Shown: positions 6,479 through 14,107 of the stretch, in pieces
Position numbering within the stretch: the stretch's first letter is position 1
Layout: every line of letters begins with the position of its first letter
Made by a program: the position numbers and the translations under genes
NCBI GenBank assembly: GCA_003599535.1
Contig: QZKQ01000044.1
Location: forward strand, 1 to 40,422
Source: Candidatus Zixiibacteriota bacterium
GTDB taxonomy: Bacteria > Electryoneota > B3-LCP
Length of the DNA stretch: 40,422 nt
Reading direction: 5' to 3'
The notes under the pieces: generated by a model
What the model was told of the DNA's origin: nothing
Database searches by the model: none
The model's input: the letters and a program-made list of their open reading frames with translations, nothing else

Positions 6479-7270
6479 TTACTCCTCTTGCATTTTGTCG
6501 CTCATCGTCTCTTTCTTATACCCTTCCGGCACTTCGAACAGGGCGGGCTTGAAGTCCTGCTTTTTGACTTCCTGCACCACCGTCTCGCCGGCCGGTTGTC
6601 CAGCGGAAAAGTTGACCGTCTTGACCGGCAGGCCGCTGAAGTGCCCCTCCCCCGCCTCGGTGCGGACCTTGAACAGCGCGGCGGCGTCCTGGGAGAAGGC
6701 CTCGAACATCTTGCCCATCTCTTCCAGGACCTGGAAGTCTTCGGCCTTCAGGCCCAGCTCGCGGTAGTCGGCGGTCCACAGTTCCACCTGCTTGACGCCG
6801 TTTAAGGTGCCCACGTACTTGTCGGCGGTCCAGTCCCCCACGGTCTCGCCCGAGGCCACCTTCTCGAAGGTCGGTTCGACGGGCTTCAACCCCTGGCTGC
6901 CCATCATCTGCTCGATCTGCTCGCGCTGCTCGGGAGGCAGCTCCTGCAACTGCGCCTTCAGCATTTCGGTCATCTGCTGCAGACGGGTGGACAGTTGCTC
7001 CAGGTCGTCGCGGGTCAGTTCCGTGTAGGATTTTTCTTCGGGGTCCACGATCCAGAAGACGCCCAGGTCCTGGCGGAAGATGACCACATCGAAGTCGCCG
7101 GAATTTTCCGCTTCCACGCGGATGCGGTCGCCGCCCAGGTAGATTTTCTGTTGCGCCTGGCCCTCTTGGCCGGGCGTTTGGCTTTCCATGGTCAGCAGCA
7201 CGCCGGCGGAGGCGGCCGCGGCCAGCAGGCACAGGGCGGCAACAACGGCCGCCAGTTTGTTCAGGTCCAC
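6479..7270 (-). CDS. Secreted DUF4412-like protein
   Basis: 263 residues from a GTG start. That start is preferred over an upstream in-frame ATG at 7375 because AAAGGAGAA sits four bases before it and it opens a clean signal peptide (MDLNKLAAVVAALCLLAAA). The mature part has GGDRIRVE..., DFDVVIFRQDLGVFWIVDPEEKSY, a helical Gln/Glu-rich stretch (LQQMTEMLKAQLQELPPEQR), and TADKYVGTLNG.KQVELWTADY. This pattern is that of DUF4412/'outer membrane lipoprotein-sorting-like' proteins that read as one beta sheet with helical inserts. Periplasmic, function unknown. It lies directly behind the cyclophilin gene's upstream region and has its own leader. Confidence 0.7.
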   Translation of the reverse strand: MDLNKLAAVVAALCLLAAAASAGVLLTMESQTPGQEGQAQQKIYLGGDRIRVEAENSGDFDVVIFRQDLGVFWIVDPEEKSYTELTRDDLEQLSTRLQQMTEMLKAQLQELPPEQREQIEQMMGSQGLKPVEPTFEKVASGETVGDWTADKYVGTLNGVKQVELWTADYRELGLKAEDFQVLEEMGKMFEAFSQDAAALFKVRTEAGEGHFSGLPVKTVNFSAGQPAGETVVQEVKKQDFKPALFEVPEGYKKETMSDKMQEE

Positions 7271-7496
7271 GGGTTCTCCTTTGTTTATGAAATAGTCGCG
7301 ATGAATTCGGAGGTTATACGAGGCAGGGGGGGAGGAGGTTCGGGGGGAGGGTAGTTTAACCGTGAATAAAAGCATTCATTGTAGAGGTAAAATACAGTAA
7401 ATTACCTTATAGATATGGCTAAAAGCGCTACTTTCGTATCGCACAGCACATATATAACAGGACATGCGCGTTTCGTTTTCGCCGGGACCGCTTCGA

Positions 7497-7532
7497 AGGG
7501 CCATCCGTCCGCTGACGGAGCGTGGCCCTCCA
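7497..7532. repeat. REP-like palindrome, GTGGCCCTCC type
   Basis: AGGGCCA, then a CCGTC CGCTGAC GGAG hairpin, then CGTGGCCCTCCA. Related copies end in GTGGCCCTCCGAA at 7931-7977 and 29236-29262. Confidence 0.55.
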
Positions 7533-7549
7533 AACCGGACCCTCGCTTT

Positions 7550-7580
7550 ACCTTCTCCAACACCCCCTCGCCCTCCCGAA
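7550..7580. repeat. 31-bp direct repeat, copy 1
   Basis: The sequence starting ACCTTCTCCAACACCCCC and ending CCCTCCCGAA is identical to 7789-7819. In copy 2 it ends a decayed minus-strand reading frame; in copy 1 no stop follows at the same place. Confidence 0.75.
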
Positions 7581-7602
7581 GGCGGAGCCCTCCTCCTGCC
7601 TC

Positions 7603-7711
7603 CCCACGACTGAAGTCATGGGCTACTATCCTTCAACCCACTGAAGTGGGTGAACTTGACATCCACTTTCAGTGGATCGAAACAAAGTAGCCCGGGAATT
7701 CATTCCCGGGC
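7603..7711. repeat. Composite REP-like element
   Basis: The outer palindrome ...ACTGAAGTCATGGGCTAC (7603-7626) and mirror GTAGCCCGGGAATTC...CCCGGGC (7687-7711) enclose two hairpins: CCCACTGAAGTGGG and ATCCACTTTCAGTGGAT. It has the same borders as 5425-5614 but lacks the long 23-bp inverted repeat found there. Confidence 0.75.
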
Positions 7712-7742
7712 GCGGTGTGGTTTGTGGCCCTATATTTTCACC

Positions 7743-7769
7743 ATAAAAAGGGCGCCCTGCCGCGCCCTT
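7743..7769 (-). terminator. Rho-independent terminator on the minus strand
   Basis: Read on the minus strand, AAGGGCGC, a 6-base loop and GCGCCCTT are followed by TTTTTA. It sits about 13 bp past the stop codon of the decayed frame at 7782-7900, so it looks like the leftover terminator of a lost gene. Confidence 0.6.
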
Positions 7770-7781
7770 CATTACCCCCTT

Positions 7782-7890
7782 CTACCTCACCTTCTCCAAC
7801 ACCCCCTCGCCCTCCCGAATCCCGATCTTTCCTCCTGCATGACCCGCTGGTAGAAGTCGCAGGCCATGCGGTGGCCGCCCCGGGAAAGAG
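7782..7890 (-). pseudogene. Decayed C-terminal gene remnant
   Basis: One frame reads MACDFYQRVMQEER. A one-base shift continues IGIREGEGVLEKVR and a stop, followed by a terminator hairpin. The protein family is not recognised. Support comes from the plausible amphipathic reading on both sides of the shift and the terminator position. It could be chance reading through a repeat, because the second half is the 31-bp direct repeat also present at 7550-7580. Confidence 0.3.
7789..7819. repeat. 31-bp direct repeat, copy 2
   Basis: Identical to 7550-7580. The sequence just beyond CCGAA is also partly alike (both reach TCCTCCTGC within about 17 bp), so the duplicated unit was probably about 50 bp. 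Confidence 0.75.
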
Positions 7891-7930
7891 AAAGAACGCG
7901 GCTTCCCGCGTCATCCAGGTGACGACGAGC

Positions 7931-7977
7931 GGCCACGACGAAGCGCCACGCAGTGGCCCTTAGTGGTGGCCCTCCGA
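7931..7977. repeat. REP-like palindrome, GGCCACGAC type
   Basis: GGCCACGACGAAGCGCCACG, then CAGTGGCC, then GTGGCCCTCCGAA. It shares GGCCACGAC-RAAGCG and GTGGCCCTCCGAA with the copy at 29236-29262, here with an extra CAGTGGCCCTTAGTG insert. Confidence 0.6.
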
Positions 7978-8105
7978 AAAATTCCAGCCTGCGGGGTGGG
8001 CGCGGAGATTGCCTCGGCAACTACAAACCTCGGCCACGCACTGACACCACCGGCAGGGACGCCGGCGCCACCAGTCCCTAATCCCCAGCCCCCGGCTACC
8101 AGCCC

Positions 8106-8327
8106 CTAACCCCCGGCTCCCTCGTCCGTGTCGGGCTTGATGATCTTCAGCAGCTCTTCGGTCTCTTCGGGGGAGGTGACGCGGCGGTCCATCTGCCGGC
8201 GGTCGCCCTTGCGCCGGTCGGGGAAGGGGAGATCGGCGGGGTCCACCGGATTCTGGCGGCGGTCGGGGCCGCGGCGGCGGTCGGGGCCGCGTGCGGGAAT
8301 GGGCGGTTTCTTGTCGTCGTCGCTCAT
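8106..8327 (-). CDS. Small charged protein with PDRR repeats
   Basis: 73 residues, hydrophilic, without membrane segments. It carries repeated Asp-Arg-Arg units (GPDRRRGPDRRQ, PDRRKGDRRQMDRR) between an acidic start (MSDDDKK) and an acidic end (KPDTDEG). It starts four bases after the stop of the MinD/ParA-like gene and is almost certainly co-transcribed with it. Family not recognised. The basic repeats could bind nucleic acid, membrane lipid or an acidic partner; this is inference only. Confidence 0.6.
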   Translation of the reverse strand: MSDDDKKPPIPARGPDRRRGPDRRQNPVDPADLPFPDRRKGDRRQMDRRVTSPEETEELLKIIKPDTDEGAGG

Positions 8328-8331
8328 GGGC

Positions 8332-9369
8332 CTAAATTTTCAGTAAATTCCAGCCGGGGACTTCCACCTTGACATAGGCCAGGAAGTCGGAGAAGCCGGA
8401 AACGCGCACGCCGTCTCTGGTGTAGTTCAGCCCGCAGGCGGCCAGCACTTCGTAGAGCGCCTTGCTGGCGGCGCTGCGGGGAAAGCGCAGGAGATACGGT
8501 TCGTTGCGGGCGTAGGCCTTCTCCACGTCGCGGTCGCGGGGAATGAAGCCCACGGTCTGCAGGCGGAAGCCGAAGTTTTCCAGGATGAAACTGAACATCT
8601 GGTCGGCGGTCTTGCGCGCCGCGGGCGACTCCACCATATTGAAGACCAGCTTGGGCTGGAAGGTTTCCAGCACCGCGTCGAGGTGCTTCTGGGCTTCGCG
8701 GCTGGCGGCGCGGATAGAGCCGATCAGGTCGCGCCGGGCGTGGCTCCAGCCCCGGTTCTGGAAGTCGCTGATGATGGACAGGATGTAACTTTCGTTGCGG
8801 AATTCCTGCTTCAGGCGGCGCACGAAGGCGGCCTTCAGGAAGCGGTAGAACCCCAGGATCATGGCGTCCATGTTCTGGGTCACCAGGAACCCGACCGGGG
8901 CGGCGTTGAAGAAGTCCAGGTTGTTGAAGGTGATGTCCGGCCCCAGGTCCACGACGATGTAGTCGGCTTGGAGCTGGGCCAGGGCGCGGATCAGCTTGAC
9001 CTTCTGCTGGTAATACGGATTGGAGACGGAAATGATGTCCGTGCCGCCGCAGATCAGGCGCAGGTGGGGCGAGGGAGTTGGTTCCAGGATCTCCGGCAGG
9101 TAAGAGACGTCGCCCTGGATGAAATCCTTCAGCGTGTAGCGGGGAGCGTGGATGCCCAGCAGGGTGGAGAGGTCGGCTCCGCCCAAATCGGCGTCCACCA
9201 GGATCACCTCGTGCCCCAGGGCCGCCAGGGCCATGGAGAGGTTGATGGCGAAGGTGGACTTGCCCGTGCCCCCCTTGCCGCTGGCCACCGCGAAGGTGCT
9301 GCGGCGCATCGTGACTTCCGCCTCGGCCGTCATGGTGTCGGCCGGGTGGTGGTAGGGATCAATAATCAT
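8332..9369 (-). CDS. MinD/ParA/FlhG-like P-loop ATPase
   Basis: About 345 residues from the ATG at 9369. A deviant Walker A, ASGKGGTGKST, lies near the N-terminus, followed by VILVDADLGGADLSTLLG and DYIVVDLGPDITFNNLDFF, the switch regions of the MinD/ParA superfamily. Unlike MinD it has a long C-terminal half and ends VEVPGWNLLKI; the amphipathic membrane helix of MinD is not evident. No MinC/E, ParB or flagellar gene is nearby, so its cargo is unknown. An in-frame ATG at 9408 falls at the predicted transcript start, so it would need leaderless translation; starts at 9333 and 9309 are also possible. The small PDRR protein follows directly. Confidence 0.85.
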   Translation of the reverse strand: MIIDPYHHPADTMTAEAEVTMRRSTFAVASGKGGTGKSTFAINLSMALAALGHEVILVDADLGGADLSTLLGIHAPRYTLKDFIQGDVSYLPEILEPTPSPHLRLICGGTDIISVSNPYYQQKVKLIRALAQLQADYIVVDLGPDITFNNLDFFNAAPVGFLVTQNMDAMILGFYRFLKAAFVRRLKQEFRNESYILSIISDFQNRGWSHARRDLIGSIRAASREAQKHLDAVLETFQPKLVFNMVESPAARKTADQMFSFILENFGFRLQTVGFIPRDRDVEKAYARNEPYLLRFPRSAASKALYEVLAACGLNYTRDGVRVSGFSDFLAYVKVEVPGWNLLKI

Positions 9370-9412
9370 GGGCGTTGGCTGCCGGTTAGAGAGTGGAGTT
9401 TCCCGCATTCAC

Positions 9413-9441
9413 AGTATACTCATTGGGGGCGGAAAAGTCAA
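9413..9441 (-). promoter_or_regulatory. Sigma70-type promoter of the MinD/ParA-like gene
   Basis: Minus strand: TTGACT (9436-9441), 17 bp, TATACT (9413-9418). The predicted start of transcription is near 9406, which argues against the ATG at 9408 as the usual start unless the message is leaderless. Confidence 0.75.
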
Positions 9442-9538
9442 GCAAATCCCTCGCGCTTTGGAGGGGCGGGCGCAACTTTTCCCCCGGGGCGGCGTATAAG
9501 GGGCAAGGAATGCCCCTTTCACCCTTCAGGAGGTTCCC

Positions 9539-10006
9539 ATGAAAGCGACGTTGGCGTATCCCGTCATCCTGGCAGGATGGCTGATCCTGGCGCTGGCTCT
9601 GCCGGCCGCCGGCGACAATCCCACCCCCCCTTCGGCCATGGAACAGGCGCTGGAATCGGGCGAATTCGAACTGCTGCTGGCGGAAGCCGGCCAGCGCGGC
9701 GACGGCGGGCCGGATCTGGCCGCCATCTACGAGCAGCTCCGGCAGATGGGCAAGGATTACAAGAACGCCCGCTCCCGCGACGAGAAGCAGGGCATCGCCA
9801 ACCGCGCCGAAGAGCTGATGGGACAACTTTTCGACGCCAAGGTGCAGCACGAACAGCGGCGCCTGGAGACCATGGAACGGCGCCTGCGCGACGAGCAGGA
9901 TCGCCTGCGCCAGATGCAGATGCACAAGCGCGACCTGGTCCACCAGGGGGTACAGCGCGCCCTGGAAAACGGTGAACTGCCGGAATGGGCCGCCCCGCAG
10001 AAGTGA
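9539..10006 (+). CDS. Small secreted coiled-coil protein
   Basis: 155 residues: a signal peptide (MKATLAYPVILAGWLILALALPAAG), then an almost wholly helical mature protein. Residues about 85-140 are rich in Glu, Arg and Gln with heptad spacing (HEQRRLETMERRLRDEQDRL), predicting a coiled coil. Likely periplasmic. Family not recognised; the arrangement recalls short periplasmic chaperone-like or envelope spacer proteins, without sequence proof. AGGAGG is placed well before the ATG, and a terminator follows at 10032, so this is a single-gene unit. Confidence 0.8.
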   Translation: MKATLAYPVILAGWLILALALPAAGDNPTPPSAMEQALESGEFELLLAEAGQRGDGGPDLAAIYEQLRQMGKDYKNARSRDEKQGIANRAEELMGQLFDAKVQHEQRRLETMERRLRDEQDRLRQMQMHKRDLVHQGVQRALENGELPEWAAPQK

Positions 10007-10031
10007 TCTTCGAGCTCCTCCCGAGTATGGT

Positions 10032-10059
10032 AAAAGCGCCTGCCAAAGGCGCTTTTTTA
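10032..10059 (+). terminator. Rho-independent terminator after the coiled-coil gene
   Basis: AAAAGCGCCT and AGGCGCTTTT arms around a 5-base loop, ending in a six-T run; about 25 bp past the stop codon. Confidence 0.85.
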
Positions 10060-10248
10060 TTGGGGCGCCGGGCTCTCCTGGCGGGGATCACCGTGGACCA
10101 CTCCGCCAGGCCGCCTCTTTCCCTGCCACGCTCCTCCCCCCAACACCGCCTCCGCGCCGCCGTATCTACTGTATATTCATGCGTTTCATTCGTCAATAAC
10201 GGGGAGAACCGGACCCCTTCGGCCCGGCATATCCCGGGAGCAGGCACG

Positions 10249-11250
10249 ATGAATGGCAGCCAAACCGGCCCGGTGGTGGTGGTCACCGGGGCGGGCGCGG
10301 GATTGGGACGGGCCATCGCCCGGGCCTTTGCCCGCACCGGAGCGCGGGTGGGGCTGATCGCCCGGGACCGCAACCGCCTGGAATCGGCCCGCTGGGAGAT
10401 CGGCGAGCTGGGGGGCCAGGCCCTGGTCCTGCCCGCCGACGTGGCCGACGCCGCCCAGGTGGAAGCCGCCGCCGACGAGATTGAGAGGACCTTCGGCCCC
10501 ATCGAGGTATGGGTCAACAACGCCATGACCTCGGTCTTTTCCCCCTTCAAGGAGATGACCGCGGAGGAGTTCCGGCGCGTCACCGAAGTCACCTACCTGG
10601 GCGTGGTGCACGGTACCATGGCCGCTCTGAAGCGCATGCTGCCCCGCGACCGCGGGACCATCGTGCAGGTGGGGTCGGCCCTGGCTGAGCGCAGCATCCC
10701 CTTGCAGTCAGCCTACTGCGGAGCCAAGCACGGCATCCGCGGCTTCACCGATTCCATCCGCTGCGAACTGATCCACGATAAAAGCAACGTGCACCTCACC
10801 ATGGTGCAGATGCCCGCCCTGAACACCCCCCAATTCCGCTGGGTCAAGTCGCGGCTGCCGCACAAGGCCCAGCCGGTGCCTCCCATCTATCAGCCGGAAA
10901 CCGCCGCCGAGGCGGTGGTCTGGGCTTCGCGCCAGCGCAAGCGGGAAGTCTTCCTGGGCCTGAAGACCATCCAGGCGTTCTGGGGCAACCACTTCATTCC
11001 CGGCATCCTGGACCACTACCTGGCCCGCATCGGCTACCAGGCTCAGCAGACGGACGAGGCCGAAGACCCCGACCGACCCGACAATCTGTGGAACCCCGTG
11101 CCCGGCGATTTCGGGGCGCACGGGGAATTCGACGATCGGGCCACGGAAGGCAAGTTCGACCTGTGGCTGGCCAAGCACTGGGAAACGCTGGGCTTGTGGC
11201 TGCTGGGGGGGGCGGCCGTAGTCCTGCTTTGCCTAAGGATCCGGAGGTAG
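10249..11250 (+). CDS. SDR family oxidoreductase with C-terminal membrane anchor
   Basis: 333 residues. Classical short-chain dehydrogenase features: the nucleotide motif TGAGAGLG (13-20), VNNAM (about 89-93), catalytic Ser143 and Tyr156-x3-Lys160 (SAYCGAK). After the domain come about 80 residues and a final hydrophobic segment (LGLWLLGGAAVVLLCL) ending RIRR, a likely membrane anchor. The substrate is unknown. The upstream in-frame extension to 9985 reads through the previous gene and its terminator, so it is not the start; GGGAG precedes the chosen ATG. The cytochrome c gene starts two bases after its stop and takes its ribosome binding site (GGAGG) from this gene's end, so the two are translationally linked. 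Confidence 0.88.
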   Translation: MNGSQTGPVVVVTGAGAGLGRAIARAFARTGARVGLIARDRNRLESARWEIGELGGQALVLPADVADAAQVEAAADEIERTFGPIEVWVNNAMTSVFSPFKEMTAEEFRRVTEVTYLGVVHGTMAALKRMLPRDRGTIVQVGSALAERSIPLQSAYCGAKHGIRGFTDSIRCELIHDKSNVHLTMVQMPALNTPQFRWVKSRLPHKAQPVPPIYQPETAAEAVVWASRQRKREVFLGLKTIQAFWGNHFIPGILDHYLARIGYQAQQTDEAEDPDRPDNLWNPVPGDFGAHGEFDDRATEGKFDLWLAKHWETLGLWLLGGAAVVLLCLRIRR

Positions 11251-11251
11251 C

Positions 11252-11797
11252 GTGAGGCAGACGGCCGTCGGCCTGGCGGTGATCGGTGTGCTGCTCATCG
11301 CCGGGATGCTGCTCTACATCTACACCGGCCGGTTCAACGTGGCGGCGACCCAGGAACATTCCGACCTGACAGAATGGATCCTGGAAACCACCAAGGACGC
11401 CTCGGTGCGCTACCACGCCCGCGATATTGCTGCGCCTGACCTGGACGACAGCGCCCTGGTAGAGGAAGGGGCGGAGCATTTCCTCGAGGACTGCGTCCTG
11501 TGCCACGGCGGCCCCGGGGTGGAACGGTCCACCATCGGCCGGGGACTGAACCCGCCGGCTCCGGATTTGGCCGACGAGGTGGGGGAATGGCGGCCGGCGG
11601 AACTGTTCTGGATCACCAGGCATGGCCTCCGCATGACCGGCATGCCCGCCTTCGGGGTGGCCGAACCGGACGCGGAGATCTGGGCCGTGACCGCCTTTCT
11701 GCGCCGCCTGCCCACCCTCACCGCGGAGGAGTTCCAGGCGCTGACGGCGCCGCCCCCGGCGGATTCGCTGCCGGCCGCGCCGGAGCCTGAGCCGTAG
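11252..11797 (+). CDS. Membrane-anchored monohaem cytochrome c
   Basis: 181 residues from a GTG start. An N-terminal membrane segment (about 5-25) is followed by a c-type domain with haem motif CVLCH (Cys81, Cys84, His85) and a probable Met ligand in MTGMPAFG (about 127-134); the tail is Pro/Ala-rich. It should pass electrons on the outer face of the inner membrane. The family resembles single-domain cytochromes with the GxGLxPPAPDL block. Coupling to the membrane-anchored SDR suggests the dehydrogenase may feed electrons to it, although SDR enzymes normally use NAD(P), so this link is inference. Confidence 0.88.
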   Translation: MRQTAVGLAVIGVLLIAGMLLYIYTGRFNVAATQEHSDLTEWILETTKDASVRYHARDIAAPDLDDSALVEEGAEHFLEDCVLCHGGPGVERSTIGRGLNPPAPDLADEVGEWRPAELFWITRHGLRMTGMPAFGVAEPDAEIWAVTAFLRRLPTLTAEEFQALTAPPPADSLPAAPEPEP

Positions 11798-11824
11798 CCC
11801 CATCGCATTTTCCCCCCTTTGCTC

Positions 11825-11853
11825 TTGCTTTGCCCTCCGCTATGCTGTATTAT
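11825..11853 (+). promoter_or_regulatory. Sigma70-type promoter ahead of the YgjP-like gene
   Basis: TTGCTT (11825-11830), 17 bp, TATTAT (11848-11853). The leader to the ATG at 11966 is about 105 nt and contains a CTTCGGAGGGCCCTCCGAA palindrome (about 11902-11920). Confidence 0.6.
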
Positions 11854-11965
11854 CATCCTATTCACAGGACGAAGGAGTTTTGTTCCCTTCACCGCTTCGG
11901 AGGGCCCTCCGAATGGGCGGCCTCATCCCCGCCAATGCGCAGGTCCGAAAATTCGCGAAAAAATC

Positions 11966-12634
11966 ATGGATCCCAGGGAATTGCACATCGAACGGCGCCG
12001 GGTGAAGTACGCCCGCATCCGGGTGGACCAGGACCTGCGCGTCAAGGTCACGGTGCCGCTGCGCTACAACCGGCGGCAGATCGAGGCTTTGCTGCAGGAG
12101 CGGGCGGAGTGGATCCAGGCGCAACTGGAGCATTTCGCCGCGGTGCGCCAATCCAAACCACGGTTGCGGGACGACCAGTTCCTCTACCAGGGGGAAGTGT
12201 ACCGCCTCTGGCTCCGGCCCGACATGGAAGGCCAGGTGCGCCTGGACGAGGCCGAGAAGGTGGTCCTGGCGGGGCCGGGATTCCGGGATCCGGCGTTGCA
12301 GGAGGGGTGGTACCGCTGGCAGGCCCGCCGGGTCATCACCGGGCGGCTGGCGATCCTGGCGGCCCGGCTGGGGCTGTCCTACAACCGAGTGTTCATCCGC
12401 GCCCAGCGGACCCGGTGGGGCGCCTGCTCGGGGCGCAAAAATCTCTCCTTCAACTGGAAGCTGATCCTGGTCCCACCAGACATCCTGGATTACGTCATCA
12501 TCCACGAACTGACGCACACGGAACTCATGAACCATTCCCCCGCCTTCTGGGCCCGGGTAGCCGAACGGTGCCCCGATTACCGCCAGGCCCGGCAGTGGCT
12601 GCGGGCGGATCCTCTGGGCCTGGGATTGAACTGA
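11966..12634 (+). CDS. YgjP/SprT-type zinc metalloprotease (DUF45)
   Basis: 222 residues. HELTH (180-184) followed by His190 (MNHSPAFW) gives the metal site of the YgjP-like metallopeptidase family. Ahead of it, TRWGACSGRKNLSFNWKLIL is the conserved family block. The N-terminal IERRRVKYARIRVDQDLRVKVTVP matches the family start (normally 'RKSIRLRI..G.V.VRAP'). Family members are found beside type I restriction genes or alone; none is here. The start is the ATG at 11966; the frame stays open upstream but with no family similarity. An MFS gene begins four bases downstream. Confidence 0.88.
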   Translation: MDPRELHIERRRVKYARIRVDQDLRVKVTVPLRYNRRQIEALLQERAEWIQAQLEHFAAVRQSKPRLRDDQFLYQGEVYRLWLRPDMEGQVRLDEAEKVVLAGPGFRDPALQEGWYRWQARRVITGRLAILAARLGLSYNRVFIRAQRTRWGACSGRKNLSFNWKLILVPPDILDYVIIHELTHTELMNHSPAFWARVAERCPDYRQARQWLRADPLGLGLN

Positions 12635-12638
12635 CGGC

Positions 12639-13976
12639 ATGGACACGGCCCGCCCTCCCGGCGCGGAACCGCAGGGCTTAAAGCTGCTGCTGCGAGCCCT
12701 GCGCCACCGCAACTACCGGCTGTTCTTCACCGGGCAGAGTCTCTCCCTGGTGGGCACCTGGATGACCCGGGTGGCCACCGGCTGGCTGGTCTACCGCCTG
12801 ACCGACTCCCCCGCCCTGCTGGGGGTGGTGGGGTTCGCCGGGCAGGTCCCCATCTTCCTGCTGGCGCCGCTGGCCGGGGTGCTGGCGGACCGCTGGGATC
12901 GCCGCCGCCTGCTGATTCTGACCCAGGTGCTGTCCATGGCCCAGTCGCTGACCCTGGCGGCGCTGACCCTGACCGGAGTGGTGACGGTGTGGCACGTCAT
13001 CGCCCTAAGCCTGTTTCAGGGGGTGGTCAACGCCTTCGACACCCCGCTGCGCCTGGCTTTTGTGGTGGACATGGTGGACCGGCGGGAGGACGTGCCCAAC
13101 GCCATCGCCCTGAATTCGTCCATGTTCAATGGCGCGCGGCTGGTGGGGCCGTCCCTGGCGGGAATCATCATCGCCGTCTGGGGCGAGGGGATCTGCTTCC
13201 TGCTGGATGGGATCAGCTACGCGGCGGTGATCGCCTCCCTGGCGGCCATGCGCCTGGCGGCGGCGGCCCGGGTCAAGACCCGGGAACCGGTCCTGCGGGG
13301 CCTGCGCGAGGGTCTCCGGGTGGCCTTCGGCATTGGGCCCATCCGCGCCATCCTGCTGATGGCGGCCTTCACCAGCCTGGTGGGGGCGCCCTACCTGGTG
13401 CTGATGCCGGTCGTGGCCCGGGACGTGCTGGGCGGGGATTCCCACACCCTGGGCTTCCTCATGGGGGCGGTGGGCCTGGGGGCGCTGGGGGGAGCGTTCT
13501 TCCTGGCCTCGCGGCGCACCGTGCGGGGGTTAAGCCGCATCCTGACCCTGGCGGCGGTCCTGTTCGGGCTGGGTCTGGCGGCCTTCTCCCAGTCCCGCCT
13601 GCCGGGCCTCTCCTACGCCCTGATGCTGGTGGTGGGCTTCGGCATGATGGTGCAACTGGCCAGCAGCAACACCATCCTGCAGACCGTGGTGGACGACGAC
13701 AAGCGCGGCCGGGTCATGAGCCTGTACACCACTTCGGTCCTGGGCATCGTGCCCTTCGGCAGCCTGCTGGCGGGGAGCCTGGCGGACCGCTTCGGAGCTC
13801 CCGCCACCCTGCTGGCCGGAGGGCTGGGTTTGCTGGCCGCCGCCGCCGTCTTCGCCCGGTACCTGCCCCGGCTGCGCGCCCTGATGCGCCCCATCTACGT
13901 GCGCAAGGGAATCATCCCCGAAGTGGCCACCGGCATCCAGTCGGCCACCCACATCTCCACCACCGCCAAGGATTAG
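12639..13976 (+). CDS. MFS exporter (MFS_3/EntS-like)
   Basis: 445 residues with about 12 membrane segments. The N-terminal LRHRNYRLFFTGQSLSLVG and WMTRVATGWLVYRLTDSPA are the signature of the MFS_3 group (EntS and related exporters), with LAGVLADRWDRRRLLI as the loop 2-3 motif. Likely proton-driven export of a small molecule; the substrate is unknown. It starts four bases after the YgjP-like gene, so co-transcription is likely. The C-terminal about 40 residues are hydrophilic. Confidence 0.9.
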   Translation: MDTARPPGAEPQGLKLLLRALRHRNYRLFFTGQSLSLVGTWMTRVATGWLVYRLTDSPALLGVVGFAGQVPIFLLAPLAGVLADRWDRRRLLILTQVLSMAQSLTLAALTLTGVVTVWHVIALSLFQGVVNAFDTPLRLAFVVDMVDRREDVPNAIALNSSMFNGARLVGPSLAGIIIAVWGEGICFLLDGISYAAVIASLAAMRLAAAARVKTREPVLRGLREGLRVAFGIGPIRAILLMAAFTSLVGAPYLVLMPVVARDVLGGDSHTLGFLMGAVGLGALGGAFFLASRRTVRGLSRILTLAAVLFGLGLAAFSQSRLPGLSYALMLVVGFGMMVQLASSNTILQTVVDDDKRGRVMSLYTTSVLGIVPFGSLLAGSLADRFGAPATLLAGGLGLLAAAAVFARYLPRLRALMRPIYVRKGIIPEVATGIQSATHISTTAKD

Positions 13977-14107
13977 CCCTCGCCTGTCCTCCCCCTGTCC
14001 CGGTATCTCCCCGGTTGTTCCCTGCGTTTCATCCCCTCCTCCGTCCGTCACAAAACCGCCGGATTTCCTTCGTATCAAATATATCCATATTAACAGTCGA
14101 GGCAACT

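Larger units (their letters stand above)
7376..8105. other. 730-bp gap rich in repeats and gene remnants
   Basis: No convincing intact gene. From left to right: an AT-rich stretch (about 7360-7460); a GGCC...CGTGGCCCTCC palindrome (7497-7532); a 31-bp sequence that recurs 239 bp later; the composite REP-like element; a minus-strand terminator; a short decayed coding tail; and another GGCCACGAC-type palindrome (7931-7977). The remaining 100 or so bases before the small basic/acidic protein are low-complexity, rich in CCAGCCCC and CCCCTAACCCC. Confidence 0.7.

Noticed and set aside
9985-10248. N-terminal extension of the SDR protein
   Set aside because: The open frame crosses the previous gene's end and its terminator; the family N-terminus starts at 10249.
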